Positions 53,605-62,541 of a stretch of DNA of 64,000 bases are shown piece after piece. Made by a program: the position numbers and the translations under genes. The stretch spans positions 418,584 through 482,583 of the forward strand of contig NZ_KB903825.1 in the NCBI RefSeq assembly GCF_000379825.1, read 5' to 3'. This stretch comes from Longispora albida DSM 44784 (lineage in GTDB: Bacteria > Actinomycetota > Actinomycetes > Mycobacteriales > Micromonosporaceae). Each line of letters starts with the position of its first letter. The first letter of the stretch is position 1. The notes under the pieces are model-generated. The model was not told where the DNA came from. It made no database searches and saw nothing but the letters and a program-made list of their open reading frames with translations.

Positions 53605-55184
53605 TGCACGACCTGATCCTGCGCGGCGGCACAGTCCATGACGGACTCGGCAGCGAGCCGGTCACGGCCGATGTCGCGGTCAGCGGCGACCGGGTGGCCG
53701 CCGTCGGGCGGGACCTCGGCGCGGCCCAGCGGGTGATCGACGTGACAGGGCTGGCCGTCGCGCCGGGCTTCGTCGATCCGCACAGCCATTCCGACATGGT
53801 GCCGCTGATGGCGGAGCCGCAGCCGTTCAAGCTGCTCCAGGGCGTCACGACGGAGATCGCGGGCAACTGCGGCTACTCCTTCGCCCCGCTCGGCGAGGCC
53901 GCCGCCGCGCACGGCCACGACCTGCTCACCGACATCAGCGCCGGCCAGCCGGTCGTCGCACGAACCTTCAAGGAGTACCTGGCTGAGGTCGCGGCGGCCG
54001 GTCCGGCCAACAACATCGGCGTGCTGGCCGGGCACAACACCCTCCGGCTCAACGTGGCCGGGATGGAACCCGGGCTGCCGCCCGGCGGGCTGGCACGGAT
54101 GCAGGGGCTGCTCGCCGAGGCGTTCGAGGCCGGGGCGATCGGGCTCTCCTCCGGGCTGATCTACCCGCCGGGCTGCTACGCCGGCACCGGCGAGCTGGTC
54201 GAGCTGGCGAAGGTCGCGCACGCGTACGGGCTGCCGTACGCCACGCACCTGCGCAACGAGGACCGTGACCTGCTGGCCGCGCTCGGCGAGGCGATCGAGA
54301 TCGGCCGGCGGGCCAGGGTCCGGGTGCAGATCTCGCACTGCAAGGCCGCCGGGCGCGCCCAGCACGGCTCGGCCGGCCAGCTGCTCGCCGCGCTCCGGGC
54401 GGCCCGGGTGTCCGGTGTGGACATTCGCGGCGACGTGTACCCGTACCTGGCCGGCGGCACGTTCCTCTCCGCGCTCCTGCCGAACGAGGCCCACGCGGGT
54501 GGCGTGCACGCGCTCCGGTCACGGCTCCTGGACCCGGCCGGGCGGGCGGCGCTGCTGGCCGCCGCGACGGATCCGGCTGCCGCTGCCGGTACGGGATTCT
54601 GGCGGGAGGTCGGACCCGGGGACGTGCTGGTCACCAGCCACGCCAACCGGCCGGACGCCGTGGGCCGGACGATCGCCCTGCTCGCCGCCGAGGACGCGGC
54701 CGACCCGTGGGACATCGCCTGCGAGCTGATCGCCACCGACCCGTCCGCAGGGATGGTCCTGACGATGATGGCGGAGGAGGACGTGCGTGTCCTGCTGGCC
54801 GACCCGCTGACCAGCATCGGCTCGGACAACGGCATGCCGTACGGGCTCCAGCATCCGCGCACGTGGGGGTGTTTCCCGCACTTCCTCGGCGAGTACGTCC
54901 GGGAGCTGGGCCTGGTGAGCCTGCCGGAGGCGATCCGGAAGATGACCTCAGCCTCGGCCGGCCAGTTCGGGCTGACCGGCCGGGGCTGGCTCGGCCCGGG
55001 CTCCGTCGCCGACATCGCCGTCTTCGACCCGGCCACGATCGGCCACCCCGGGACGTACCTGACCCCGGACACCCGCCCGGCCGGCGTCCACTGTGTCCTG
55101 CTCGGCGGGCAGGTGGCCGTGGCGGACGGCTCGTTCACCGGGATCCGGGCCGGCCAGGTCGTGGGACCCCTCATGTCGCTATAG
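53604..55184 (+). CDS. N-acyl-D-amino-acid deacylase
   Basis: This 526-residue amidohydrolase belongs to the D-aminoacylase family. Metal and catalytic residues are in APGFVDPHSHSDM (HxH), GNCGYSFAP (bridging Cys), RVQISHCKAAG (His) and SIGSDNGMPYG (Asp). It would hydrolyse N-acyl-D-amino acids to D-amino acid and free acid. TGATG overlap with the racemase gene. Its last seven codons (VGPLMSL and stop) are written inside a perfect 52-bp palindrome, so the native C-terminus may have been replaced or extended. Confidence 0.88.
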   Translation: MHDLILRGGTVHDGLGSEPVTADVAVSGDRVAAVGRDLGAAQRVIDVTGLAVAPGFVDPHSHSDMVPLMAEPQPFKLLQGVTTEIAGNCGYSFAPLGEAAAAHGHDLLTDISAGQPVVARTFKEYLAEVAAAGPANNIGVLAGHNTLRLNVAGMEPGLPPGGLARMQGLLAEAFEAGAIGLSSGLIYPPGCYAGTGELVELAKVAHAYGLPYATHLRNEDRDLLAALGEAIEIGRRARVRVQISHCKAAGRAQHGSAGQLLAALRAARVSGVDIRGDVYPYLAGGTFLSALLPNEAHAGGVHALRSRLLDPAGRAALLAAATDPAAAAGTGFWREVGPGDVLVTSHANRPDAVGRTIALLAAEDAADPWDIACELIATDPSAGMVLTMMAEEDVRVLLADPLTSIGSDNGMPYGLQHPRTWGCFPHFLGEYVRELGLVSLPEAIRKMTSASAGQFGLTGRGWLGPGSVADIAVFDPATIGHPGTYLTPDTRPAGVHCVLLGGQVAVADGSFTGIRAGQVVGPLMSL

Positions 55185-55207
55185 CGACATGAGGGGTCCC
55201 ACGACCT
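55156..55207. repeat. Perfect 52-bp palindrome (repeat family copy 2)
   Basis: Two 26-bp arms meet with no loop; the left arm starts AGGTCGTGGGACCCCTCATG and the centre is TCGCTATAGCGA. It contains the stop codon of the D-aminoacylase gene and the last two bases of the convergent M28 gene's stop codon. The core CGTGGGACCCCTCATG is shared with the hairpin after tRNA-Cys. Likely a bidirectional terminator spread as a repeat. Confidence 0.85.
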
Positions 55208-57197
55208 ACAGCGTCAGGGTCCAGGAGTCGATGGTGCCGACGTCCTGGGCCGCCGCGTCCTGCACCCGGAGCTTCCAGGTGCCGTTGCGGACCTCGGCGG
55301 ACAGGTTCTGGGTGTAGGTCTGGTTGATGTTGTCGGCGCTGCCGCCGGCCCGGTTGTGCAGGACGTACGCGGAGCCGTCCGGCGCGATCAGCGACACGAC
55401 CAGGTCACCGATGTAGGTGTGCAGGATGTGTACCTCGACCTTGCTGGTGGACGAGGCGTTGCCGGTGCAGCCGGAGATCGCGATGCTGCTCTCCACGGTG
55501 GCGTTGTCGGCGATCGCCACGTCGTTCGGGTTGGTGCCGGCGCAGGTCGGCGGCACCGCGACCGACAGGGTCAGCGTCCACGTGTCGATCTTGCCGACGT
55601 CGTTGGCCGCCGCGTCCTGGACGCGCAGCTTCCAGGTGCCGTTGGACTGCTCGCTGCCGAGGTTCACCGTGTACGTCTGGTTGATGTTGTCGGCGCTGCC
55701 GCCGGCCCGGTTGTGCATGACGTAGGCGGAGCCGTCCGGCGCGACCAGGGACACGACCAGGTCACCGATGTACGTGTGCTGGATGTGCACCTCGACCGTG
55801 CTGCCTGCCGACGCGGTACCGGGGCAGCCGGAGATCGTGATCGGGCTCTCCACTGTGGAGTTGTCCGCGATCGCCACGTCGTTGCCGTTGGTACCCGAGC
55901 AGCCAGCCGGCCCGTTGACCGTCAGCGTGTACGTGGTGGACCGGTCAGCCACGGTCCCGTCGCCGTTGACCGTCACCGTGTACGTGCCAGGCGGCGTGCT
56001 CGCCGCCGTCGTGATGGTCATCGTCGACGAGCCACCCGAGTTGATCTGCGCGGGGCTGAACGCCGCCCCGGCCCCGGCGGGCAGGCCGGTCGCGCCCAGG
56101 GTCACCGGCTGCGCGGCCCCGTTCGTGATCGTCGTGCCGATCGTGGAGGTCAGCGAGCCGCCCGGGTCCACGGAGCCGGCGTTCGGGGAGGCCGCCATCG
56201 TGTAGTCGTCCCCGGCCGGCGTACCCACGGCGAGCGTCCACAGCGCGTAGGCCGCAGCGTCGGCGCTCCGGTTGAGGACGGTCGTGCTGATGTTGCTCGG
56301 GTACGTGTCGCAGGAGCGGTGGTAGCAGGGGTCGTACGAGGACTGCGTGCCGCCCCACTTCGTCACCTGGGCCGCCGTCTTCACGTAGCTGGCACCGGCC
56401 GCCACGCCGCTGGTCTGCACGCCGATCGCGTTGAACGAGGCGTCGTCGGAGCGGCCGGCGCCCTCGGTGTTCTCCTCGGTCGGCACGCCGATCGAGTCGT
56501 AGTAGGCCTTCAGCACCTGACCGGTCGCGCTCGTGATCCGGTTGATGAAGTACCCCGCGTTGGTCGAGGCGACCATGTCGAAGTTGTAGTAACCCTTGAT
56601 CTTCGTGCGCTCGGCCGAGGGCAGGGTACTGGCGTAGAAGTCGGAGCCGTTGAGGCCCTGCTCCTCGTCCGTCCAGAACGCGAAGCGCGCGTGCTTGAGC
56701 ATCGTCGGGTTCTGCGCGGCCAGGGTCAGCGCGATCTCCAGCACGACCGAGGAGCCGGAGGCGTTGTCGTTGCTGCCCGGCCCGGCCGACACGCTGTCGA
56801 GGTGCGCGCCGAACATGTACACCTGCGCCGGGTCGCCGCCCGGCCAGTCGGCGATCACGTTGGGGCCGGCCCCCGACGTGCAGCCGGAGGTGCAGGGCTG
56901 CTTCACGACCTGGAATCCGGCCGCGACCAGCTTGTCGTAGACGTAGGTCACCGAGGCGGTGTACCCGGCCGACGTGGACCGGCGGTTGCCGCCGTTGTTC
57001 GTGGCGATCGTCTGGAACTGCTGGAGATGCGCCTGCACGTTGGCGACCGGGATGTCCGGCGGTGCCAGCGTGGTGGCGCGGACGGCCGGGGTCGTGGCAG
57101 CGCCGCCGGTGGCGGTGGCTGCCGCCGGAGTGGCCATCGCGAGTGCTCCGGCCACCGCCAGCGCCAGGATGCCGCGGAAGATCGAGGGTCTTCTCAC
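55206..57197 (-). CDS. Secreted M28 aminopeptidase with two P domains
   Basis: This 663-residue exported zinc aminopeptidase resembles the Streptomyces griseus enzyme. A signal peptide is followed by the M28 domain (~45-335): ligands in [20 protein letters not shown], catalytic Glu in [10 protein letters not shown], Asp in NFDMVAST and His in [12 protein letters not shown]. An Ig-like segment (~340-430) and two P (proprotein-convertase) domains follow, each containing [11 protein letters not shown] and APDGSAYV. The second P domain is an extra copy compared with the usual single one. It probably releases amino acids from peptides outside the cell. Confidence 0.92.
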   Translation of the reverse strand: MRRPSIFRGILALAVAGALAMATPAAATATGGAATTPAVRATTLAPPDIPVANVQAHLQQFQTIATNNGGNRRSTSAGYTASVTYVYDKLVAAGFQVVKQPCTSGCTSGAGPNVIADWPGGDPAQVYMFGAHLDSVSAGPGSNDNASGSSVVLEIALTLAAQNPTMLKHARFAFWTDEEQGLNGSDFYASTLPSAERTKIKGYYNFDMVASTNAGYFINRITSATGQVLKAYYDSIGVPTEENTEGAGRSDDASFNAIGVQTSGVAAGASYVKTAAQVTKWGGTQSSYDPCYHRSCDTYPSNISTTVLNRSADAAAYALWTLAVGTPAGDDYTMAASPNAGSVDPGGSLTSTIGTTITNGAAQPVTLGATGLPAGAGAAFSPAQINSGGSSTMTITTAASTPPGTYTVTVNGDGTVADRSTTYTLTVNGPAGCSGTNGNDVAIADNSTVESPITISGCPGTASAGSTVEVHIQHTYIGDLVVSLVAPDGSAYVMHNRAGGSADNINQTYTVNLGSEQSNGTWKLRVQDAAANDVGKIDTWTLTLSVAVPPTCAGTNPNDVAIADNATVESSIAISGCTGNASSTSKVEVHILHTYIGDLVVSLIAPDGSAYVLHNRAGGSADNINQTYTQNLSAEVRNGTWKLRVQDAAAQDVGTIDSWTLTL

Positions 57198-57333
57198 GCC
57201 GTGCTCCTTGAGGGGTGGGGGCGCACGAGGGGTTCCGCGCCCCTGGGAGAGCCATCATGGTCGATATAACTGCCGTGTTACAAGGGACTGAACAGCACAC
57301 GGCACACCCGTCACAGAATCAGCCGGAGATCCC

Positions 57334-57363
57334 GGGGAACCAGGCCCGGGCGGCTGGCGTGTT
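57334..57363 (+). promoter_or_regulatory. ECF-type promoter of the sigma factor gene
   Basis: GGGGAAC (57334-57340) and CGTGTT (57358-57363) are separated by 17 bp. This is the -35 GGAAC / -10 CGT pattern of ECF sigma factors. It stands ~45 bp upstream of the ECF sigma gene start, so the sigma factor probably drives its own transcription. Confidence 0.65.
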
Positions 57364-57408
57364 AGATGGCATGACCTCACGGACAACACCAGACAGGACG
57401 GCGGTGAG

Positions 57409-57927
57409 ATGCGCGATTCATCCAGCTTCGACGAGTTCCACAGCGCGACGACCCGGCGCCTGACCCACTATCTCTACGCGCTCACCGGCGACCTCGCCGA
57501 AGCACAGGACATCACCCAGGAGGTGTACCTGCGAGCCTGGCGGCGCTGGTCGCAGCTCCAGGGCTACGACAACCCGGAAGCGTGGATCCGCCTGGTCGGC
57601 ACCCGGCTCGCGGTCAGCGGTTTCCGCAAGGCGACCCGGTTCACCAGGGCCATGCTGCTGTTCCGCCGGCCGGAGGCCGTGCCGGAGCCCTCCGAGGACT
57701 CCGTGCTGCTCACGGCGGCGCTCCGCCGGCTACCGGACGCGCAGCGCGTGGCCATCGTCCAGCACCACCTGCTCGGCATGCGGATCGAGGACATCGCGGC
57801 CGAGGCCGGAGTGTCTCCCGGCACCATCAAGTCCCGCCTGTCGCGGGGGCGGGCGGCCCTGGCAAACCTGATCGACATCAGCGAAACCGGCGAGCCAGGT
57901 ACTCCGGAGGTGGCCCATGCGCTCTGA
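57409..57927 (+). CDS. ECF-family RNA polymerase sigma factor
   Basis: This 172-residue sigma-70 factor has only regions 2 and 4. Region 2: HYLYALTGDLAEAQDITQEV and LRAWRRWSQLQGYDNPEAWI. Region 4: LPDAQRVAIVQHHLLGMRIE continuing DIAAEAGVSPGTIKSRLSRG. Length is normal. GGCGGTGAG precedes the ATG. It overlaps the following membrane-protein gene by 11 bp; that protein is the likely anti-sigma factor. The target signal is unknown. Confidence 0.92.
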   Translation: MRDSSSFDEFHSATTRRLTHYLYALTGDLAEAQDITQEVYLRAWRRWSQLQGYDNPEAWIRLVGTRLAVSGFRKATRFTRAMLLFRRPEAVPEPSEDSVLLTAALRRLPDAQRVAIVQHHLLGMRIEDIAAEAGVSPGTIKSRLSRGRAALANLIDISETGEPGTPEVAHAL

Positions 57928-58741
57928 CCTCAGCAAGCAGCTCGCCGCCCTCGGCACCGAAACCGACCGGCTGCCCGTGACCGGCTCGGCCGACCTGCGC
58001 GGCCGGGCCGACCGGCGGGCCAGGGTACGGGCCGTCTCGGCGATAGGCGCGGTGGCCGCCGTCACGGCAGCTGTGCTGACCTGGTCGGCGGCGGCGCCGA
58101 CAGCTCACGGCCCGCTGCCGCCAGGAACGGCCCCCTCGGCCACTCCCGTTTCGGCATCCCCCGCAGCCCCCGAGCCGGCCCAGCCCTCGATTCCTGACGC
58201 GGCGATGCTTCAGGTCTCCGACCTCCCGGCGGGCGGAACCGTCGGACCGCCCATGACACCCCGGAAGCCCTACACGTCCTATAGACCCTGCACCACCAGA
58301 GGGCGATCGAACGACCTGCCCGAAAAGGCCGTCAGGGCGGTCAGCGCCAGCTTCCCCATCGGTCTCCCGGAGGGGCCCCGGCTCATTGCCACCCAGGTCG
58401 TGACGTTGCATAGGCCCGGGGGCGCAGAGCAGTACATGGACGATGTCCGGTACGCCATCCCGCGATGCTCGTCCACGGATCCGGCAGCTCCAGTTCGGAC
58501 CACCTACGAGGTGGTGGCCGAGCAGTTCAGCCGCGAGGACTCGATCATCATCCGGATCACGCACACCAGCCCTGTCGCCCTCGGCTTCCCCGAAATCCAG
58601 ACCCGCGTGACGTATGTTGCGATATTCCGCTCCGGTGACCATGTCGCGGTGGTGGAGGTCAGCGGCTTCCAGATGGACGAGGTCCCGATGAACAGCGTGT
58701 ACCAGTTCTCCGGCCCGGTGAGCCACCGGCTGCCGAAGTAA
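57917..58741 (+). CDS. Membrane protein, candidate anti-sigma partner
   Basis: This 274-residue protein has a short basic cytoplasmic N-terminus (~45 residues), one membrane helix (VSAIGAVAAVTAAVLTWSAA), a Pro/Ala/Ser linker and an outer domain of ~180 residues with two Cys (YRPCTTRG; AIPRCSST). It lacks a clear zinc-type HxxxCxxC motif. Genes overlapping an ECF sigma gene with this layout usually encode the partner that holds or releases the sigma factor. That role is inferred from position. Confidence 0.7.
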   Translation: MRSDLSKQLAALGTETDRLPVTGSADLRGRADRRARVRAVSAIGAVAAVTAAVLTWSAAAPTAHGPLPPGTAPSATPVSASPAAPEPAQPSIPDAAMLQVSDLPAGGTVGPPMTPRKPYTSYRPCTTRGRSNDLPEKAVRAVSASFPIGLPEGPRLIATQVVTLHRPGGAEQYMDDVRYAIPRCSSTDPAAPVRTTYEVVAEQFSREDSIIIRITHTSPVALGFPEIQTRVTYVAIFRSGDHVAVVEVSGFQMDEVPMNSVYQFSGPVSHRLPK

Positions 58742-58757
58742 CCCATTGCCTGTCCAG

Positions 58758-58793
58758 AGTGGCCCGTGCCGGTACCCACCGGCACGGGCCACT
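58758..58793 (+). terminator. Hairpin terminator
   Basis: AGTGGCCCGTGCCGGT and its complement form a perfect 16-bp stem with loop ACCC, 16 bp after the sigma-factor operon. It probably ends that transcript before the ABC-transporter operon. Confidence 0.85.
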
Positions 58794-58949
58794 TGTGTCA
58801 CTGCGGGCAGCGCGGTGACCTGCTCAGCCTACAAAACCTACCGTCTTGGTAGCTAATTTTGTGTGAGCCCTCACAGAATCGTTGACTTCGCAACTTCATA
58901 CCGCTGACATGGGTGACCTGACCTCTCCCCTCACTGGACGGAACCACCC
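58794..58949 (+). promoter_or_regulatory. Control region of the peptide ABC operon
   Basis: This 156-bp gap is AT-richer at 58825-58900 (CCTACAAAACC, AGCTAATTTTGTGTG). Interrupted inverted repeats ACAAAA...TTTTGT and ACC-GTCTT-GGT (58839-58849) are visible and could serve as an operator. A promoter for the transporter genes must lie here; I do not assign exact hexamers. Confidence 0.4.
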
Positions 58950-59873
58950 GTGGCAGCTGTGACCGCAAGCCCCGCACGATCGGTACCGGCGGCCGTCGGC
59001 CGTGCCCTGCGCGCCGACCGGGCCGCCGCGGCCGGGGCCGTGGTGCTGGTGCTCCTGATCGGGCTGGCGCTGGCTGCCGGGCCGCTGACGTCGGTCACCG
59101 GGCAGGACCCGTACACGTTCGACACGTCGGCGCTGGACCCGGCCACGGGCGCGCCGGCCGGGGCGCTCGGCGGGATCAGCGGGAAGCACTGGTTCGGGGT
59201 GGAGCCGCTGACCGGCCGGGACCTGTTCGCGATCGTCGCGTACGGCGCCCGCACGTCTCTCCTGATCGGCTTCGCCGCGACCATCGTCTCCGTCGTGATC
59301 GGGACGGTGCTCGGCGCGCTCGCCGGGTACCTGGGCGGCTGGACCGACCGGGCGGTGTCCTGGGTGGCCGATGTCATCTTCGGCTTCCCGTACCTGGTGT
59401 TCATGATCGGGCTGAGTGCCGTCGCCCCGGCGAGTCTCCCCCGTGAGCTGCTGCTGATCGTCCTGATGGGCTCGTTCGGCTGGGCCAGGATCGCGCGGGT
59501 CGTCCGGGCGCAGACGCTGAGCCTGGCCGCCCGGCGGTTCGTGGCCGCGTCCCGGGTGATGGGGGCCGGGCCCTGGCACGTCTTCCGGCACCAGCTCCTG
59601 CCGAACCTGTGGGTGCCGGTGATCGTGGTCGCCACGCTGTCCATCCCCGGCAAGATCGGCACGGAGGCGGCGTTGTCCTTCCTCGGGGTCGGCATCCCGC
59701 CGCCCAGCCCGAGCTGGGGCCGGGCGATCAGCGGGGCGGTCGACTGGGTGGCCACCGACCCGATGTACCTGGTCTTCCCGGGCGGCGCGCTGTTCCTGGC
59801 GACGCTGGCGCTCAACCTGCTCGGCGACGGGCTGCGCGACGCGTTCGACCCGAAGACGGGAGCGCGGTCGTGA
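58950..59873 (+). CDS. Peptide ABC transporter permease, DppC-like
   Basis: This 307-residue membrane subunit has six helices. The EAA-type loop for the ATPase (VAASRVMGAGPWHVFRHQLL) lies in the second half and SFLGVGIPPPSPSWGRAI close to the C-terminus, the hallmark of DppC/OppC proteins. GTG start. It forms the pore with the next gene's product. The order permease C, permease B, binding protein, ATPase differs from the usual A-B-C-D-F order. Confidence 0.9.
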   Translation: MAAVTASPARSVPAAVGRALRADRAAAAGAVVLVLLIGLALAAGPLTSVTGQDPYTFDTSALDPATGAPAGALGGISGKHWFGVEPLTGRDLFAIVAYGARTSLLIGFAATIVSVVIGTVLGALAGYLGGWTDRAVSWVADVIFGFPYLVFMIGLSAVAPASLPRELLLIVLMGSFGWARIARVVRAQTLSLAARRFVAASRVMGAGPWHVFRHQLLPNLWVPVIVVATLSIPGKIGTEAALSFLGVGIPPPSPSWGRAISGAVDWVATDPMYLVFPGGALFLATLALNLLGDGLRDAFDPKTGARS

Positions 59874-60859
59874 TCCGGTTCGCGTTGTCCAAGCTGGCCG
59901 GCCTGCTGGTCGTGATGCTCGTGGTGAGTTTCGTGACGTTCGCCGTGTTCTACCTGCTGCCCTCCGACCCGGCCCAGATGTCGTGCGGCCGGCCGTGCAC
60001 ACCGGAGAACCTGGCGATCGCCCGCGAGTTCATGGGCTTCGGCAAGCCCTGGTACCTGCAGTACTTCGACTTTCTCGGCGGCATCTTCGGCGGCCGGACG
60101 TTCGGCACGGGCGCGACGGCCATCCACTGTGGAGCGCCGTGCTTCGGGTACTCGTTCCAGCAGAACGCCCCGGTAGCCGAGCTGATCGTCGATCGGCTGC
60201 CGGTCACGTTCTCCATCGCGGGCGGCGCGGCGGTCGCCTGGCTGCTGCTGGGTGTGAGCACGGGCGTGCTGTCGGCTCTCAAGCGCGGCACGCTGCTCGA
60301 CCGGGCCGCGATGACCGGGGCGCTCGCCGGGGTGTCGGCTCCCACGTACCTGGTGGGGCTGCTCGGCATCCTGCTGTTCGGCTTCACGCTGGACGCTGTC
60401 CCGGTACACGGATATGTGCCCTTCGCCGAGAGCCCGGTGGACTGGGCGTGGCATCTGGTCCTGCCGTGGCTGGTGCTGGCCTTCGTGCACGCCGCGATCT
60501 ACACGCGCCTGACGCGCGGGCAGATGATCGAGACACTGGGCGAGGACTACATCCGGACCGCGCGCGCCAAGGGCCTGGGCGAGCGGGCGGTCGTCGGCAA
60601 GCACGCGCTCCGCAACGTCCTGCTGCCGGTCGTGACGCTCTTTGGCATCGACCTCGGTGGCCTGCTCGGCGGGGCGGTGATCACCGAGCGGGTGTTCGGC
60701 ATGCCCGGCCTGGGCGCGCTGATGATGGAGGCTGTCGGCCAGCTCGACCTGCCGCTCCTGCTCGGCTGCACCCTTTTCTCCGCCTTCCTGATCGTCGCCG
60801 CGAATGCCGCTGTCGACCTCCTCTACGGGTTCCTGGATCCCAGGGCCCGCCTCACATGA
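59870..60859 (+). CDS. Peptide ABC transporter permease, DppB-like
   Basis: This 329-residue membrane subunit of the DppB/OppB family has helix 1 (KLAGLLVVMLVVSFVTFAVF), a long first outer loop with four Cys (SCGRPC, HCGAPC), and the EAA loop DYIRTARAKGLGERAVVGKH. ERVFGMPGLGALMMEAV is typical of the family. GTG start overlapping the previous stop. The Cys-rich loop is unusual for DppB and may form disulfides. Confidence 0.9.
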   Translation: MIRFALSKLAGLLVVMLVVSFVTFAVFYLLPSDPAQMSCGRPCTPENLAIAREFMGFGKPWYLQYFDFLGGIFGGRTFGTGATAIHCGAPCFGYSFQQNAPVAELIVDRLPVTFSIAGGAAVAWLLLGVSTGVLSALKRGTLLDRAAMTGALAGVSAPTYLVGLLGILLFGFTLDAVPVHGYVPFAESPVDWAWHLVLPWLVLAFVHAAIYTRLTRGQMIETLGEDYIRTARAKGLGERAVVGKHALRNVLLPVVTLFGIDLGGLLGGAVITERVFGMPGLGALMMEAVGQLDLPLLLGCTLFSAFLIVAANAAVDLLYGFLDPRARLT

Positions 60860-62541
60860 AAGAGAGCACCGTGAAGAGAACCGTTTCCGTACTGGCAGCG
60901 ATCGGCCTGACCGTCTCGCTCGCCGCGTGCGGCGCGAACAAGAAGGACACGGCGGCGGCCCCCTCCAAGTCCGCGGCGAAGCAGGGCGGCACGCTCTACA
61001 TCCTGCCCGACGCGCAGAAGCAGTCCTTCGACCCGGCGAAGAGCCAGGGCCTGGCGATCACGTCGCTGGCGCTCGTCCACCGGCGGCTGACCACGTGGGA
61101 CGTGCAGGAGGGTAAGCCGACCACCGTCGTACCCGACCTGGCGACCGACACCGGCCGGGCCAGCGACGGGGGTAAGACGTGGACCTTCACGCTCAAGGCC
61201 AACGTGAAGTTCAGCGACGGCACCCCGATCACGTCGGCTGACGTCAAGCACGGCGTCGAGCGGTCGTTCGCCCCGGCCTTCTCCGGCGGGCTCGGGTACC
61301 ACAAGACGCTGCTGGAGGGCGGGCCGGACTTCCGTGGCCCGTTCGAGGGCAAGAACCTGTCCTCTGTGGAGACTCCGGACCCGAAGACGATCGTGTTCAG
61401 GCTGTCCCGCCCGTACGGCGACTGGCCGTGGGTGGCAAGCAACCCGGCCTTCTCCCCCGTGCCGAAGGGCAAGGGCGCCGAGGCGAACTACGGGGAGAAC
61501 CCGGCGGCGTCCGGCCCGTACCAGGTCGCGAAGTACCAGCCGGGTGTCGAGATGCGGCTCAAGCGCAACACGCACTGGTCGAAGGAGACCGACAAGATCC
61601 GGGGCGGCCTGCCCGACGAGGTCGTGTTCCAGCTCGGGCAGCAGGCTTCTGTCACGTCGAAGCGGCTGATCGAGGACAACGGCGACGACAGGTTCGCCTT
61701 CGGTGCCTCGTTCGTGTCCCCGGCGCAGCTCGCCCAGATCCAGGGGAACCCGGGTGCGAAGTCCCGGCTGGTGACCTCGAAGACGGGCGCGGTCGCGTAC
61801 CTGGCGATCAACACGCAGCGGATCAAGGACCCGAAGGTCCGGCAGGCCTTCCAGTACGCGGTCGACAAGACCACGTACCAGGTCGCCACGGCCGGCAGCC
61901 CCGCGCTCGCCGGTGACATCGCCACCACCCTGATCACGCAGGGCATCAACGGCCGCCAGCAGTACGACCTCTACCCGGCCCCGCCGGTCGGCGACCCGGC
62001 GAAGGCCAAGGCGCTGCTCGCCGAGGCCGGTCAGGCAGGCGGCCTCGACAACCTGAACCTCGTCGTGTCGACCAGCAACAACTTCCCCGAGAAGGCGCAG
62101 GCGATCCAGGCCGCGCTGGCCAGGGCGAACATCAAGGTCACGATCAAGACCCTGGACGGCGAGGCGTACACAGCGGCCACCACCGGCCCGAACGCCGACT
62201 ACGACCTGGCGCTCAGCTCCTGGCAGCCGGACTTCCCGAGCCCGAACGCCAACCTCCAGCCCCTCTTCTCCTCCTCGGAGATCGGCAAGGGCGGCTACAA
62301 CATCTCCCGGTACTCCAACCCGGAGGTCGACAAGCTGATCACCGAGGCGCAGAGCACCGTGGACCCGAACGAGGCCGGCAAGAAGTGGGCAGCGATCGAC
62401 AAGCTGATCCTCCAGGACTCGCCGGTCGTCCCGCTGATCTACACCCGCAACTCCTTCCTGCGCGGGTCGAAGGTCGCCGACTTCTTCATCGCCGACTTCC
62501 CGGCATACCCGAACTACCTGAAGGCCGGTATCTCCCAGTGA
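60856..62541 (+). CDS. Peptide ABC transporter substrate-binding lipoprotein
   Basis: This 561-residue family 5 extracellular binding protein has lipobox LAAC near residue 24, then GGTLYILPDAQKQSFDPAKS, WTFTLKANVKFSDGTPITSA (the DppA-type signature) and YNISRYSNPEVDKLI. It would capture oligopeptides or similar ligands for the permease pair. An ATG at 60856 overlaps the upstream stop; a GTG at 60871 (VKRTVSVLAA) after GAAAGAGAG is an equally good start. Confidence 0.92.
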   Translation: MKESTVKRTVSVLAAIGLTVSLAACGANKKDTAAAPSKSAAKQGGTLYILPDAQKQSFDPAKSQGLAITSLALVHRRLTTWDVQEGKPTTVVPDLATDTGRASDGGKTWTFTLKANVKFSDGTPITSADVKHGVERSFAPAFSGGLGYHKTLLEGGPDFRGPFEGKNLSSVETPDPKTIVFRLSRPYGDWPWVASNPAFSPVPKGKGAEANYGENPAASGPYQVAKYQPGVEMRLKRNTHWSKETDKIRGGLPDEVVFQLGQQASVTSKRLIEDNGDDRFAFGASFVSPAQLAQIQGNPGAKSRLVTSKTGAVAYLAINTQRIKDPKVRQAFQYAVDKTTYQVATAGSPALAGDIATTLITQGINGRQQYDLYPAPPVGDPAKAKALLAEAGQAGGLDNLNLVVSTSNNFPEKAQAIQAALARANIKVTIKTLDGEAYTAATTGPNADYDLALSSWQPDFPSPNANLQPLFSSSEIGKGGYNISRYSNPEVDKLITEAQSTVDPNEAGKKWAAIDKLILQDSPVVPLIYTRNSFLRGSKVADFFIADFPAYPNYLKAGISQ

